A stretch of DNA of 64,000 bases. Origin: Chryseobacterium sp. SC28. GTDB taxonomy: Bacteria > Bacteroidota > Bacteroidia > Flavobacteriales > Weeksellaceae. The stretch covers positions 73,608 through 137,607 of the forward strand of contig NZ_QOVY01000006.1 in NCBI RefSeq assembly GCF_003932955.1. The letters are read 5' to 3'. Numbering within the stretch: the stretch's first letter is position 1; the number at the start of each line of letters is the position of its first letter. A model generated the notes under the pieces. That model was not told where the DNA came from and made no database searches. It saw only the letters and a list, made by a program, of their open reading frames with translations. Positions 27,419 to 35,823 of this stretch are shown one piece after another. Position numbers and translations under genes: made by a program.

Positions 27419-28174
27419 CAGTTCTACCATTACCGGACAATGGTCGGAATGCTTCACTTCCGGGAGGATTACGGCTCTTGTCATTTTATCTTTCAAAGGT
27501 TCAGAGACGAAGTTGTAATCTAAACGCCAACCTTTGTTTCTTGCTCTGGATCCCGCTCGGTAACTCCACCAGGAATATTGATCTGGTTGGCTATTGAAAT
27601 ATCGGAAACTGTCTGTTAAGCGATTTTCTTTTATAAAATTTGTCATCCACTGTCTTTCTATTGGGAGAAATCCGGAAGTATTTGCCAAACCAATGGGATT
27701 GTGAATATCGATCGCTTTGTGACAAATATTGAAATCGCCGCTGACGATGAGATTCGGAATGCTTTTTCTTAGCTCTTTGATATACTCGGAAAAGTCAAAA
27801 CAAAACTGCATTTTGAACTCTAATCTATCCATATTGGAAGCGGACGGAACGTAAACAGAAATCACGGAAAAGCCGTCAAAATCTGCGCGGATAATCCGGC
27901 CTTCGTTGTCGTAGCTTTCGATTCCGCAGCCCGATTCTACGTGATTGGGCTTTACTTTAGAAGCAATCCCAACGCCGCTGTATCCCTTCTTCACGGCCGA
28001 ATGCCAATAACTGTGATAGCCTGCTTTTTCCAAACTTTCTATATCAATTTGGTCATTTCCGGCTTTGCTTTCCTGAATGCAAATCACGTCGGGGCTTGCA
28101 ACATTGAGCCAGCCGAGGAAGTCTTTTGTGAATGCAGCGCGGATTCCGTTGACGTTGTAGGAAATGACTTTCAT
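27410..28174 (-). CDS. xth: Exodeoxyribonuclease III
   Basis: 254 residues. AP endonuclease / 3'-5' exonuclease of base-excision repair. Metal-binding E35 in ICIQESKAG; catalytic SGDFNICH; the AP-site loop around WWSYRAGSRARNKGWRLDYN; final His in KHSDHCPVMVELEL. N-terminus MKVISYNVNGIRAA is canonical. Appears to be a single gene. Confidence 0.97.
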   Translation of the reverse strand: MKVISYNVNGIRAAFTKDFLGWLNVASPDVICIQESKAGNDQIDIESLEKAGYHSYWHSAVKKGYSGVGIASKVKPNHVESGCGIESYDNEGRIIRADFDGFSVISVYVPSASNMDRLEFKMQFCFDFSEYIKELRKSIPNLIVSGDFNICHKAIDIHNPIGLANTSGFLPIERQWMTNFIKENRLTDSFRYFNSQPDQYSWWSYRAGSRARNKGWRLDYNFVSEPLKDKMTRAVILPEVKHSDHCPVMVELEL

Positions 28175-28267
28175 AAATTAATGTTAGACGCCGGATGTTT
28201 TGAAATTAGGTTTCAAAGTTCGGGATTTTGGATTGAATGGAAAAAAGAAATGCGGAAATAAGATTTT

Positions 28268-28496
28268 CCTCACCCCAGCCCTCTCCAAAGGAGAGGGAGG
28301 TTGGATGGAGTTTTTTTCCTCACCCCGGCTCTCTTTGAGTTTTTTTTCCTCACCCCAGCCCTCTCCAAAGGAGAGGGAGGCTGGATGGAGTTTTTTTCCT
28401 CACCCCGGCCCTCTTTGAGTTTTTTATCCTCACCCCAGCCCTCTCCAAAGGAGAGGGAGGTTGGATTGAAAGGTAGTTCTCTTCCACAGGAGAGTG
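28268..28496. repeat. 80-bp tandem repeat with hairpin units
   Basis: The 400-nt gap between xth and porX holds no gene. Units begin at 28268, 28348 and 28428, exactly 80 bp apart. Each unit has CCTCACCCCAGCC plus a hairpin (CCCTCTCC AAA GGAGAGGG), then GGATGGAGTTTTTTT, then a shorter half starting CCTCACCCCGGC with CTCTTTGAG. The third unit decays after its first half into CTCTTCCACAGGAGAG. Similar CCTCACCCC/GGAGAGGG repeats occur widely in bacterial intergenic DNA. Confidence 0.95.
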
Positions 28497-28502
28497 AGTT
28501 TT

Positions 28503-28543
28503 TAAAATTAAAAAAGGCGGAAAAAGCATGCGCTTCTTCCGCC
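28503..28543 (-). terminator. Terminator of porX
   Basis: GGCGGAA (28516-28522) pairs with TTCCGCC (28537-28543); on the minus strand it is followed by TTTTTTAATTTT. Confidence 0.85.
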
Positions 28544-28577
28544 CCAATAAACCCAAATCAAATAAACTATGAAAAAA

Positions 28578-30122
28578 CTATTTGGGCTCTAATATGCTTA
28601 TCGGAATGATGATTTCCTCTAGGGAAATCCCTCCGTGCTGATAAGTTTCTTTGTAATAATTCACAAAGTGGTTATAGTTTTTTGGATAAGCCAAGAATAT
28701 ATTGTTCTTGGCAAAAATATATTTGGAACTCAAGTTTCCTTTCGGTAGAAAGAGTTTGTCGGGATTGTTGATAGCCCAGACATCTCTGTCTTCGTAGGTT
28801 AAGCTGCGTCCGGTTTTGTATCGGATGTTGGTCGACGTTTCTCTGTCGCCCACCACCTTACTAGGTTTTTTAACATAAATTGTGCCGTGATCTGTGGTGA
28901 TGACTAATTTGAATCCACTTTCTGCGGCAGCTTTGATAATTTTCAGCAAGGACGAGTTTTCGAACCAGTTGTAAGTTAATGAGCGAAACGTTTTGTCGTC
29001 TCTAATCAATTGATTTACAATACTGTTGTCGGTTTTTGCGTGAGATAGAATATCGATAAAATTGTAAACGATGACCAATAGATCGTTACTTTTATGCTGA
29101 TTGAAATCTTCTAAAACCTTTCTTTCGAAGTCGGAGTTCAGGATTTTCAGGTATTTCATTGATTTTCCCGATAGTCCTAAGCGTTTCAACTGATCTTCCA
29201 AAAAGTCTCTTTCGAACTCGTTTTTGTTGCCTTCTTCGTTGTCATTGAACCAATTGTTGGGGAATCTTTTTTCGATTTCGGACGGCATCAATCCGGCGAA
29301 AAATGAGTTACGTGCATACTGCGTTGCCGTTGGCAAAATGCTGAAGTAGTAATCTTCCGAAGTTTTGTTGTAGAACTTTGTGAACAGCGGTTCGATAACT
29401 TTCCATTGGTCATAGCGCATGTTATCTACCATCAAGAGCAGCACTTTGTCTTTTTCAAGTTCCGGTTTCACTTTGTCTTTGAAGAGCGTGTGACTCATCA
29501 TCGGTTTATCGTTGCTGTGGAGCCAATCTTCGTAATTGTTTTCTATAAATTTTGAAAACTGAATGTTGGCTTCCTCTTTTTGATTCTGCAGCAGATCTGC
29601 AAACTCATTATCCGAAACTTTGTCGAATTTCACTTCCCAATTCAGGATTTTCTTGTAATATTCTGCCCAATCCTGATAGGTTCTGAGGTACGACAATTCC
29701 ATACTCAGATTCCGGAATTCCTGCTGATAATCAACGATTGTTTTTTGCTCAACTAGAGATTCGCTTTGCAGGATTTTCTTAAGAGACAAAAGAACTTGGT
29801 TGGGATTTACAGGTTTCAGGATATAATCTTCAATTTGAGAACCGATGGCCTGTTCCATAATGTGCTCTTCCTCACTTTTGGTCACCATCACGATTTTGAT
29901 GGCGTTATCTCTCTCTTTGATCATCGGGATGGCTTCCAGGCCTGAGATTCCCGGCATATTTTCGTCGAGAAATGTCAATGCAAAATTTTCTTTTTCTATC
30001 ATCTCCAAAGCCTCATTCACGTTGTTTACTGGAGTTACGTTGTAACCTTTGTTTTCCAAAAAGACAATATGCGGTTTGAGAAGATCCACTTCATCATCGA
30101 TCCATAAAATTTTTCCTGACAT
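28578..30122 (-). CDS. porX: Type IX secretion response regulator PorX (receiver + PglZ)
   Basis: 514 residues. Response regulator receiver at 1-120: acidic pocket WIDDE, phospho-acceptor D53 in TFLDENMPG, and conserved VTKSEEE (Lys). The C-terminal PglZ alkaline-phosphatase-like domain (about 210-505) has MVDNMRYDQW, PTATQYARNSFFAGLMPS and TTDHGTIYV as metal-binding segments. Known family role: with the sensor PorY it controls expression and function of the type IX secretion system, and PorX has phosphodiesterase activity toward oligonucleotides. No porY or por structural genes lie nearby, so it acts as an orphan locus. TACTTTTG promoter upstream. Confidence 0.95.
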   Translation of the reverse strand: MSGKILWIDDEVDLLKPHIVFLENKGYNVTPVNNVNEALEMIEKENFALTFLDENMPGISGLEAIPMIKERDNAIKIVMVTKSEEEHIMEQAIGSQIEDYILKPVNPNQVLLSLKKILQSESLVEQKTIVDYQQEFRNLSMELSYLRTYQDWAEYYKKILNWEVKFDKVSDNEFADLLQNQKEEANIQFSKFIENNYEDWLHSNDKPMMSHTLFKDKVKPELEKDKVLLLMVDNMRYDQWKVIEPLFTKFYNKTSEDYYFSILPTATQYARNSFFAGLMPSEIEKRFPNNWFNDNEEGNKNEFERDFLEDQLKRLGLSGKSMKYLKILNSDFERKVLEDFNQHKSNDLLVIVYNFIDILSHAKTDNSIVNQLIRDDKTFRSLTYNWFENSSLLKIIKAAAESGFKLVITTDHGTIYVKKPSKVVGDRETSTNIRYKTGRSLTYEDRDVWAINNPDKLFLPKGNLSSKYIFAKNNIFLAYPKNYNHFVNYYKETYQHGGISLEEIIIPISILEPK

Positions 30123-30146
30123 ATATTTTTATTTAAGTTTAAGCAT

Positions 30147-30154
30147 CAAAAGTA
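30147..30154 (-). promoter_or_regulatory. porX promoter, TACTTTTG
   Basis: Perfect TAnnTTTG on the minus strand; the box ends 24 nt before the porX ATG. Confidence 0.65.
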
Positions 30155-30215
30155 TAACCAAAATATCACAATTAAAATCTAAATAACATAAGATGCGCGT
30201 TAAATATTAGTTAAA

Positions 30216-30253
30216 GGAAAAATAAAAAAACTTTGCCGTCACCAGCAAAGTTT
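30216..30253 (-). terminator. Terminator of rng
   Basis: AAACTTTGC pairs with GCAAAGTTT (30228-30253); on the minus strand TTTTTTTATTTTT follows. Confidence 0.85.
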
Positions 30254-30260
30254 AAATTTT

Positions 30261-31817
30261 CTAATTGGAAAAGCTCATCAGCTCTTTTTTCTGAGCGTTG
30301 TAGAGGTGGAACTCCAGCATTTTGAAGGAATCTCTCGGGATGATCGTCACCCATTTTTTGTATTTCACAAACCATTTGTTCTGGATGCTTGCCAAGCCTT
30401 TCGTGAGATAGGCTTCTACAAAGGGATGCACGTGCAGGAAAAGTTTTCCTTTTTCCTTTTGCATTATCGCTCGGATGGAATCTTCCATTTTTTCGATGAT
30501 GACGATTGGAGCAATGATTTCCCCATCTTTATTCGGATTTTCTTCGTTGGTTTCGATATGTTTTTCGGGGCGCACGCGCTGCCTTGTTATCTGGATCAGT
30601 CCAAACTTGGAAGGCGGCAGGATTTTGTGTCTCGCCTTGTCCCGTTTCATTTCGTCCCGCAGATGTTCGTACAGTTCTTTTCGGTGTTCCGCATCTATCA
30701 TATCTATAAAATCTACCACGATGATGCCGCCCATATCGCGCAGCCGAAGTTGTCTGGCAATTTCTGTCGCCGCCATTTTATTGACGGTTAAAGCGTGCAT
30801 TTTATTGGTCGATGAAGACGAAATGTTGTTGCCGGAATTCACATCGATGACGTGTAGCGCTTCTGTATGTTCGATGACGAGGTACGCGCCTTTGGACGCC
30901 GGAATATTCACGTGTTTTCCGAAACTTTGTTTCAGCTGTTTTTCAACATTGTAATATTCCAAAAGCGGAATATGAGAATCGTAAAACTGAACGATATTTT
31001 TTCTTTCGGGAGCAATGACTTCGATATAAGCTCTCATATCCTCCACCATCTTTTCGTCGTCACAAATGATGCTGACGAAGTCTTGGTTGAAGTTGTCTCT
31101 AAGGATAGCAGACGCTTTATCCTCCTCACTCAAGACTTTGCTCGGTACTTTATTTTTCTGAATATTCTTGAAGGTCGTTTCCCATTTTTTCACAAGCTGA
31201 TTCATATCATTGTGGAGCTCGGCCACTTTCTTTCCTTCGGCCACGGTTCTGATGATGACGCCAAAGCCTTCGGGACGTATGCTCTCTATCAAGGTTTTGA
31301 GCCGTTCTTTTTCGGCGCCGTCGCTCACTTTTTTGGATATGGAAACTTTATTATCAAAAGGAATCAAGACCAAAAACCGCCCCGTGAGAGAGATTTGCGT
31401 AGAAATGCGCGGTCCTTTGGTAGAAATGGGTTCTTTGGTGATCTGAAGCAGAACCACGTCGCCAACATTCAAAACTTTGTCCACCGTTCCCATCTTGTCG
31501 ATGTCTTTGGCATGTTCGGCATTTTTCAAACTTGGCGTTTGTTGTTTTTTGGCAAAGGTATTTTTAAGGAATTTCTGATAAGAAAGAAACTGCGGACCCA
31601 GATCCTGATAATGCAGGAAAGCATCTTTGTCTGTGCCGATGTTTACGAAAGCCGCATTGAGGTTGGGAGCCAGTTTTCTGATCTTTCCTAAAAAAAGATC
31701 TCCAACTACAAAGTCGGATTTGGTTTGCTGCTCGTGAAGTTCAAAAAGACGTCCGTCTTCCAACAATGCGATCTTTGTAGCGTCTTCCTCATTGGAAATT
31801 ATCAGTTCTTTCTTCAT
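30261..31817 (-). CDS. rng: Ribonuclease E/G
   Basis: 518 residues, RNase G length. Endoribonuclease for rRNA/mRNA processing. An S1 domain spans about 37-130 (GDLFLGKIRKLAPNLNAAFV), interrupted by a Lys-rich insert typical of Bacteroidetes. The catalytic region has VIDVNSGNN and GGIIVVDFIDM (two metal-binding Asp), then QITRQRVRP; the zinc-link cysteines of RNase E are not evident. Own promoter (TATTTTTG, 31864-31871) directly overlapping the terminator of the gene upstream. Confidence 0.96.
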   Translation of the reverse strand: MKKELIISNEEDATKIALLEDGRLFELHEQQTKSDFVVGDLFLGKIRKLAPNLNAAFVNIGTDKDAFLHYQDLGPQFLSYQKFLKNTFAKKQQTPSLKNAEHAKDIDKMGTVDKVLNVGDVVLLQITKEPISTKGPRISTQISLTGRFLVLIPFDNKVSISKKVSDGAEKERLKTLIESIRPEGFGVIIRTVAEGKKVAELHNDMNQLVKKWETTFKNIQKNKVPSKVLSEEDKASAILRDNFNQDFVSIICDDEKMVEDMRAYIEVIAPERKNIVQFYDSHIPLLEYYNVEKQLKQSFGKHVNIPASKGAYLVIEHTEALHVIDVNSGNNISSSSTNKMHALTVNKMAATEIARQLRLRDMGGIIVVDFIDMIDAEHRKELYEHLRDEMKRDKARHKILPPSKFGLIQITRQRVRPEKHIETNEENPNKDGEIIAPIVIIEKMEDSIRAIMQKEKGKLFLHVHPFVEAYLTKGLASIQNKWFVKYKKWVTIIPRDSFKMLEFHLYNAQKKELMSFSN

Positions 31818-31857
31818 AACTTCATAAAGTGATTTTTTACAGTATTAGTTTGTAAAT

Positions 31858-31898
31858 ATAAAACAAAAATATAGTTGGCAAAAAGACCAACTATATTT
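31858..31898 (-). terminator. Terminator of the 29-residue protein gene, overlapping rng promoter
   Basis: AAATATAGTTGG (31867-31878) pairs with CCAACTATATTT (31887-31898). The minus-strand T-run coincides with the TATTTTTG box (31864-31871) that likely starts rng transcription, so terminator and promoter are interleaved. Confidence 0.75.
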
Positions 31899-31926
31899 AT
31901 ATGTATAAGACGTTACAACAACAAAA

Positions 31927-32016
31927 TTATTTCTTTTTGTGTCGGTTTGCTCTTCTTCTTTTTTTTCTTTTGTGAGTTGCAACTTTGTGTCTTTTTCTTT
32001 TCTTTCCGCTTGGCAT
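31927..32016 (-). CDS. AURKAIP1/COX24-type basic protein (candidate ribosomal protein)
   Basis: 29 residues, MPSGKKRKRHKVATHK then KRKKRRRANRHKKK; 19 of 29 are Lys, Arg or His. This matches the short AURKAIP1/COX24 family of Bacteroidetes. The family relates to mitochondrial mS38 and to the small mycobacterial ribosomal protein bS22, so a place in the small ribosomal subunit is likely but inferred. It lies 27 nt downstream of an HU gene on the same strand and has a strong terminator after it. Confidence 0.88.
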   Translation of the reverse strand: MPSGKKRKRHKVATHKRKKRRRANRHKKK

Positions 32017-32043
32017 ACTTTAATATTTTTATACGTTATTGTT

Positions 32044-32337
32044 CTAATTCTTTACTTCAACCTTGCTCTTTACTTTTTCTACGAAAGTTTTTGAAGGTTT
32101 GAAAGCAGGAATATTGTGAGCCGGTATTTCTATTGCCGTATTCTTAGAAATATTTCTTCCTGTTTTTGCTGCTCTAGTTTTGATGATGAATGATCCAAAA
32201 CCTCTTAAATAAACGTTATCTCCGTTATACATAGATGTTCTGATTTCCTGCATGAAAGCTTCTATCACTTTTTGCGTCTCATTTTTCTCTACTCCCAGCT
32301 TGTTCGAGATGGTATTTACCAGTTCTGCCTTTGTCAT
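32044..32337 (-). CDS. HU/IHF-family DNA-binding protein
   Basis: 97 residues. MTKAELVNTISNKLGVEKNE and GFGSFIIKTRAAKTGRNISK match HU/IHF; the arm-tip Pro motif reads IPAHNIPAFKPSK. It is more IHF-like than the gene at 20542. Likely co-transcribed with the 29-residue protein downstream. The promoter is divergent from, and overlaps, that of mutY. Confidence 0.95.
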   Translation of the reverse strand: MTKAELVNTISNKLGVEKNETQKVIEAFMQEIRTSMYNGDNVYLRGFGSFIIKTRAAKTGRNISKNTAIEIPAHNIPAFKPSKTFVEKVKSKVEVKN

Positions 32338-32352
32338 TTTCTAATTTCTTTA

Positions 32353-32373
32353 TATTTTTGGTGTGCAAATATA
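32353..32373. promoter_or_regulatory. Divergent overlapping promoters of mutY (+) and HU (-)
   Basis: Plus strand: TATTTTTG (32353-32360), about 23 nt before the mutY TTG. Minus strand: TATATTTG (32366-32373), 28 nt before the HU start, with TTTG about 21 nt further upstream. The two -7 boxes are 5 nt apart, so the polymerases would exclude each other. Confidence 0.65.
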
Positions 32374-32383
32374 AGACATATTT

Positions 32384-33442
32384 TTGAAAACTAACAAACA
32401 AAATGCTGATTTTCTTCACATTGGCAACAAACTGATAAACTGGTACGAAACCAATTGCCGGCCACTCCCTTGGCGAGAAAATCAGCAAGCCTACCAGATC
32501 TGGATCAGCGAAATTATTTTGCAGCAAACTCAGGTGAAGCAAGGCCTCGGCCATTTCCTCAGATTCATAGAAAGATTCCCGAATATGGCTGAACTTCACA
32601 AGGCATCGGAAGACCACGTTTTGCTCTACTGGAAAGGCTTGGGCTACTATTCCCGCGCCATTAATCTGCACAAAGCCGCGCACCAAATCATCGAAGATTT
32701 TGGTGGCGAATTTCCAAACTGTTACCACGAAATCCTGAAACTCAAAGGCATCGGAAAATATACCGCCGCAGCCATTGCCAGCATTTGTTTTGATGAAAAA
32801 ATCCCGGCCATAGACGGCAATTTCTACCGCGTTTTATCAAGAATCTTCGCAGACGATTTTGATATCTCGAATTCCAAAGCATTTCATTATTTTACCAATT
32901 TGGCTCTGCTAATGATGCCTGAAGAAAAACCGGGCGATTTTAACCAGGCCATTATGGACATCGGTTCCGAGATTTGCAAACCGAAAAATCCCCTTTGCCC
33001 GGAATGTCCTGTGAACAGCGATTGTCTTGCTTATCAAACCGCAAGGATTTCGGAATTTCCTGTTAAAACCAAGAAAGCCAAAGTCACAGATTTGAACTTA
33101 AAATATTATTTTGTCCAATTCGAAAACAAGTTTCTCATCAAACAAAGAGGCGATGATTTTATCTGGAAAAAATTATTTGAATTTCCAACTTCCGTACCCG
33201 AAATTTGGGAAAAACGAATCATACATAGCAAAACCATCCATCATAAACTGACGCATAAAAATATGACCATCGAAATCCACACTATCGAATTGGAATCCAA
33301 AAAACTATTGGAAAAATGGGCCTCCGATAATGGCTATTTGATTGCAGATGAAGAACTTGCCGACTCAAAATCTTTTCCAAAACCTTTGGAGACTTTCTAC
33401 AAAAAAAGAAAATCATCTGCCGTTGGCACGCTTCTTTTTTAA
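32384..33442 (+). CDS. mutY: A/G-specific adenine glycosylase
   Basis: 352 residues. Removes adenine opposite 8-oxoguanine. A TTG start is needed to include the conserved FLHIGNKLINWYE. Glycosylase core: RPLPWRE, the catalytic Glu in SEIILQQTQV, helix-hairpin-helix LKGIGKYTAAAIAS and the catalytic Asp in AIDGNFYRVLSRIF. [4Fe-4S] cysteines are in EICKPKNPLCPECPVNSDC (C-x6-C-x2-C-x5-C). A C-terminal NUDIX-like 8-oxoG recognition domain starts near 225. In Flavobacterium, mutY leads the ssb-gldE-gldD group; here those genes are elsewhere. Confidence 0.97.
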   Translation: MKTNKQNADFLHIGNKLINWYETNCRPLPWRENQQAYQIWISEIILQQTQVKQGLGHFLRFIERFPNMAELHKASEDHVLLYWKGLGYYSRAINLHKAAHQIIEDFGGEFPNCYHEILKLKGIGKYTAAAIASICFDEKIPAIDGNFYRVLSRIFADDFDISNSKAFHYFTNLALLMMPEEKPGDFNQAIMDIGSEICKPKNPLCPECPVNSDCLAYQTARISEFPVKTKKAKVTDLNLKYYFVQFENKFLIKQRGDDFIWKKLFEFPTSVPEIWEKRIIHSKTIHHKLTHKNMTIEIHTIELESKKLLEKWASDNGYLIADEELADSKSFPKPLETFYKKRKSSAVGTLLF

Positions 33443-33472
33443 CAATTTTTCAGTTTATTACCCAAACTTCAT

Positions 33473-33480
33473 TATATTTG
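33473..33480 (+). promoter_or_regulatory. Promoter of riboswitch-controlled btuB, TATATTTG
   Basis: Perfect -7 consensus just upstream of the cobalamin riboswitch. Confidence 0.7.
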
Positions 33481-33490
33481 CCACAGATTT

Positions 33491-33655
33491 GGTTCCCGAT
33501 CATTCGGGATTAAAAGGGAATGAAGTGCAATTCTTCAACTGTCCCCGCAACTGTAAATCGCCAAAAAGTATTTTGCAATCTTGCCATTGTCCGCCATTCG
33601 CGGATGAGAAGGCGCAAAATCAGCGAAAGTCAGGAGACCTGCCAGAACTACATTT
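33491..33655 (+). ncRNA. Cobalamin (B12) riboswitch
   Basis: The 320-nt gap before the receptor gene contains the conserved B12-box elements: AAGGGAATGAAGTGCAATTC, then AACTGTCCCCGCAACTGTAA, a variable arm, and AAAGTCAGGAGACCTGCC. The order and spacing match the cobalamin riboswitch class. Downstream, CTTTCGGAGGAAAAG before the btuB start is a likely part of the expression platform. It should repress the receptor gene when cobalamin is abundant. Confidence 0.93.
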
Positions 33656-33762
33656 GAATAAATGCTTTCGGAGGAAAAGCCTGATTCTATACGCACTTTC
33701 TGTGTTTATATTTTCGCGTTTTCAGTTCTGGAAGTTATTTTATAATCTAAAATTATAATTTA

Positions 33763-35679
33763 ATGAACAGAAAATTATTTTTGGCTGGCGCAATGCTGAC
33801 CGCCGGTGCCTCGCTTCTTGCCCAACGAACCGACACGATTGCAATCGAGGAAGTTACGGTGGCTTCGAAGATTCCTCAACAACTCTACAAAACAGGAAAA
33901 AACATCCAGCTTTTCGCAGCCCAAGATCTGGAAAACTTCAAAGGGCAAAGTCTTAATGATGTTCTCAATCAAGTTGCGGGTTTTCAAATCACAGGAAACT
34001 TCAACAACCAATCGGAACCCAAATCTCTGAAAATAAGAGGCGGAAAAAGCGCCAATGTTTTGATTTTGCTGGATGGCATCCCTCTGAAAGATGTTACAGG
34101 AAACGATTACACGGTTGCCGATCTTCGTCTGATGGCCTTGGAAAGCGTAGAAAGCATCGAAGTTCTGAATGGCGCTTCCTCGGTTTTGTACGGCTCCAAT
34201 GCGACGGTTTCTGTCATTAACATCAAAACAAAAAAATCTTCCCAAAAAGACATCGAAGGTCTGATCTCCGCAAGAGGCGGTTCCTACAGCACATTTGCGC
34301 AAAATTTTGCGATAAAGGGAAAACTGCGCAAATTCAATTACCAACTCAATGGTTTTAATGAAAAATCCGAAGGTTTTTCTTCAGCAAAAGGCGATAATAG
34401 CTTTGACAAAGACGGCTGGGAAAAGCAAAACATCTCGGCCAACGCGGGATATTCTGATGAAAAATGGAATGTCAATCTTTCCGGAGGCTGGAATCACAAT
34501 TTATATCGATACGACGAAGGCGCTTTCGCAGACGGACTTTACCGCGGAGACGACAAGCAGTTCTTCGCAGGCGCAAATGCCGGTTTCAAATACAAAAATG
34601 GCGAAGTGATCTTCAATTCCCGATATTCCGAAACCGATCGGCTGGGCCAAAATTATTACGCCGAACAATACAATGACCAGTTTTCGTACAAGGGGAAAAA
34701 CCTTTTCTCGGAATTGTACAATTACTATAAACTGAATGATTTCTCCAGCTTCATCGTTGGCGTGCAGTACGAAAATCAGAAAATGGGTTCTGCTTCTTTG
34801 CCTTGGGAAGGAACCGAACTGGAAGATGGACTTCTGGAAAAAGACACCCACATTTCCAACTTCGATGTCTTTGCCAAAATTAATCTGAATTACAAGGGAT
34901 GGAACTTGGATGCCGGTGCGAGAATGACGGACAATGCCAAATTTGGCAATCATTGGGTTTATTCTGTGAATCCATTTTATATCGGAGAAACGGAAAATTT
35001 GTTTTTCAAAATTGGATATTCTTATGCGACTGCTTTTATCGCTCCCACGCTGTATCAGAGTTTTGGATCGCTGCCGTACATTCTCCCGAATCCGGATTTG
35101 AAACCGGAAACCAACCAAAGTCACGAGATCGACCTCAGCATTGGAAACAAGTCCAAATCACTTGTGGTCAACGCGAGCCTTTTCGAGCGGCAGGAGAAAG
35201 ATGTATTTGCTTACCAAACCGTCGATTTTGTGACATTTGCAGGTCAATATCTCAACGTGGACCACAACAAAACAAAGGGTTTTGAAATTGGTTTTGATTA
35301 TGATTTGAATCCATATATTGGTTTTGGAGGCAATTTCAGCTATGTAGAAAAGGATGAAGAGGCGACGATGCTGCGCCAGCCCAAACAGAGAATCAATTCG
35401 TATGTGGAACTCAAACCTTTCCAATCGACGCATCTGTATCTCAGCCATCAATACGTTGGTTCGAGAACGGATGCTTATTACGATTCTTCCACTTTTTCTA
35501 CGGTGCAAGTTACCGATCAGCATTTTCATCTTTTCAATTTGAACATCACCCAAAACATCACAAAAAAAATAGAAGCATTTGCAAATGTTGGTAATCTTTT
35601 CAACACTTCCTATGTGGATATCATCGGCTATAAAACAAAACCAAGAAATTATACCGTGGGCGTGAATTATCAGTTTTAG
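33763..35679 (+). CDS. btuB: TonB-dependent vitamin B12 receptor (BtuB-like)
   Basis: 638 residues. Signal peptide 1-20 (ends ASLLAQ). A TonB-box region (TIAIEEVTVAS) leads to the plug domain (about 40-150: LNDVLNQVAGFQI, LILLDGIPLKD, VESIEVLNGASSVLYGSNA). The rest is a 22-strand-type outer membrane barrel ending in YTVGVNYQF with the terminal Phe. The cobalamin riboswitch in front assigns the substrate as cobalamin or a relative with fair confidence. No btuFCD genes are next to it. Confidence 0.93.
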   Translation: MNRKLFLAGAMLTAGASLLAQRTDTIAIEEVTVASKIPQQLYKTGKNIQLFAAQDLENFKGQSLNDVLNQVAGFQITGNFNNQSEPKSLKIRGGKSANVLILLDGIPLKDVTGNDYTVADLRLMALESVESIEVLNGASSVLYGSNATVSVINIKTKKSSQKDIEGLISARGGSYSTFAQNFAIKGKLRKFNYQLNGFNEKSEGFSSAKGDNSFDKDGWEKQNISANAGYSDEKWNVNLSGGWNHNLYRYDEGAFADGLYRGDDKQFFAGANAGFKYKNGEVIFNSRYSETDRLGQNYYAEQYNDQFSYKGKNLFSELYNYYKLNDFSSFIVGVQYENQKMGSASLPWEGTELEDGLLEKDTHISNFDVFAKINLNYKGWNLDAGARMTDNAKFGNHWVYSVNPFYIGETENLFFKIGYSYATAFIAPTLYQSFGSLPYILPNPDLKPETNQSHEIDLSIGNKSKSLVVNASLFERQEKDVFAYQTVDFVTFAGQYLNVDHNKTKGFEIGFDYDLNPYIGFGGNFSYVEKDEEATMLRQPKQRINSYVELKPFQSTHLYLSHQYVGSRTDAYYDSSTFSTVQVTDQHFHLFNLNITQNITKKIEAFANVGNLFNTSYVDIIGYKTKPRNYTVGVNYQF

Positions 35680-35700
35680 TTTCTCATAAAATTATTTTAG

Positions 35701-35736
35701 AGCCTTGGAGATATTGATCATCAGGGCTTTTTTTAT
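35701..35736 (+). terminator. Terminator of btuB
   Basis: AGCCTTG (35701-35707) pairs with CAGGGCT (35722-35728), followed by TTTTTTTATT. Confidence 0.75.
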
Positions 35737-35823
35737 TATTGTGTCTTGGCCGTCATTCAATTAAGCACACTTTTTGCAGAATTCAATCAAATTATGTAAT
35801 CTAATATCAAAAAATAAATCGCA

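Noticed and set aside
28200..28609. ORFs across the 80-bp tandem repeat
   Set aside because: Translations only repeat SSPQPSPKEREA-type artefacts of the repeat.
30867..31691. 274-codon frame on the plus strand opposite rng
   Set aside because: Shadow of a strongly supported RNase G gene; Phe/Val/His-rich composition and no family features.
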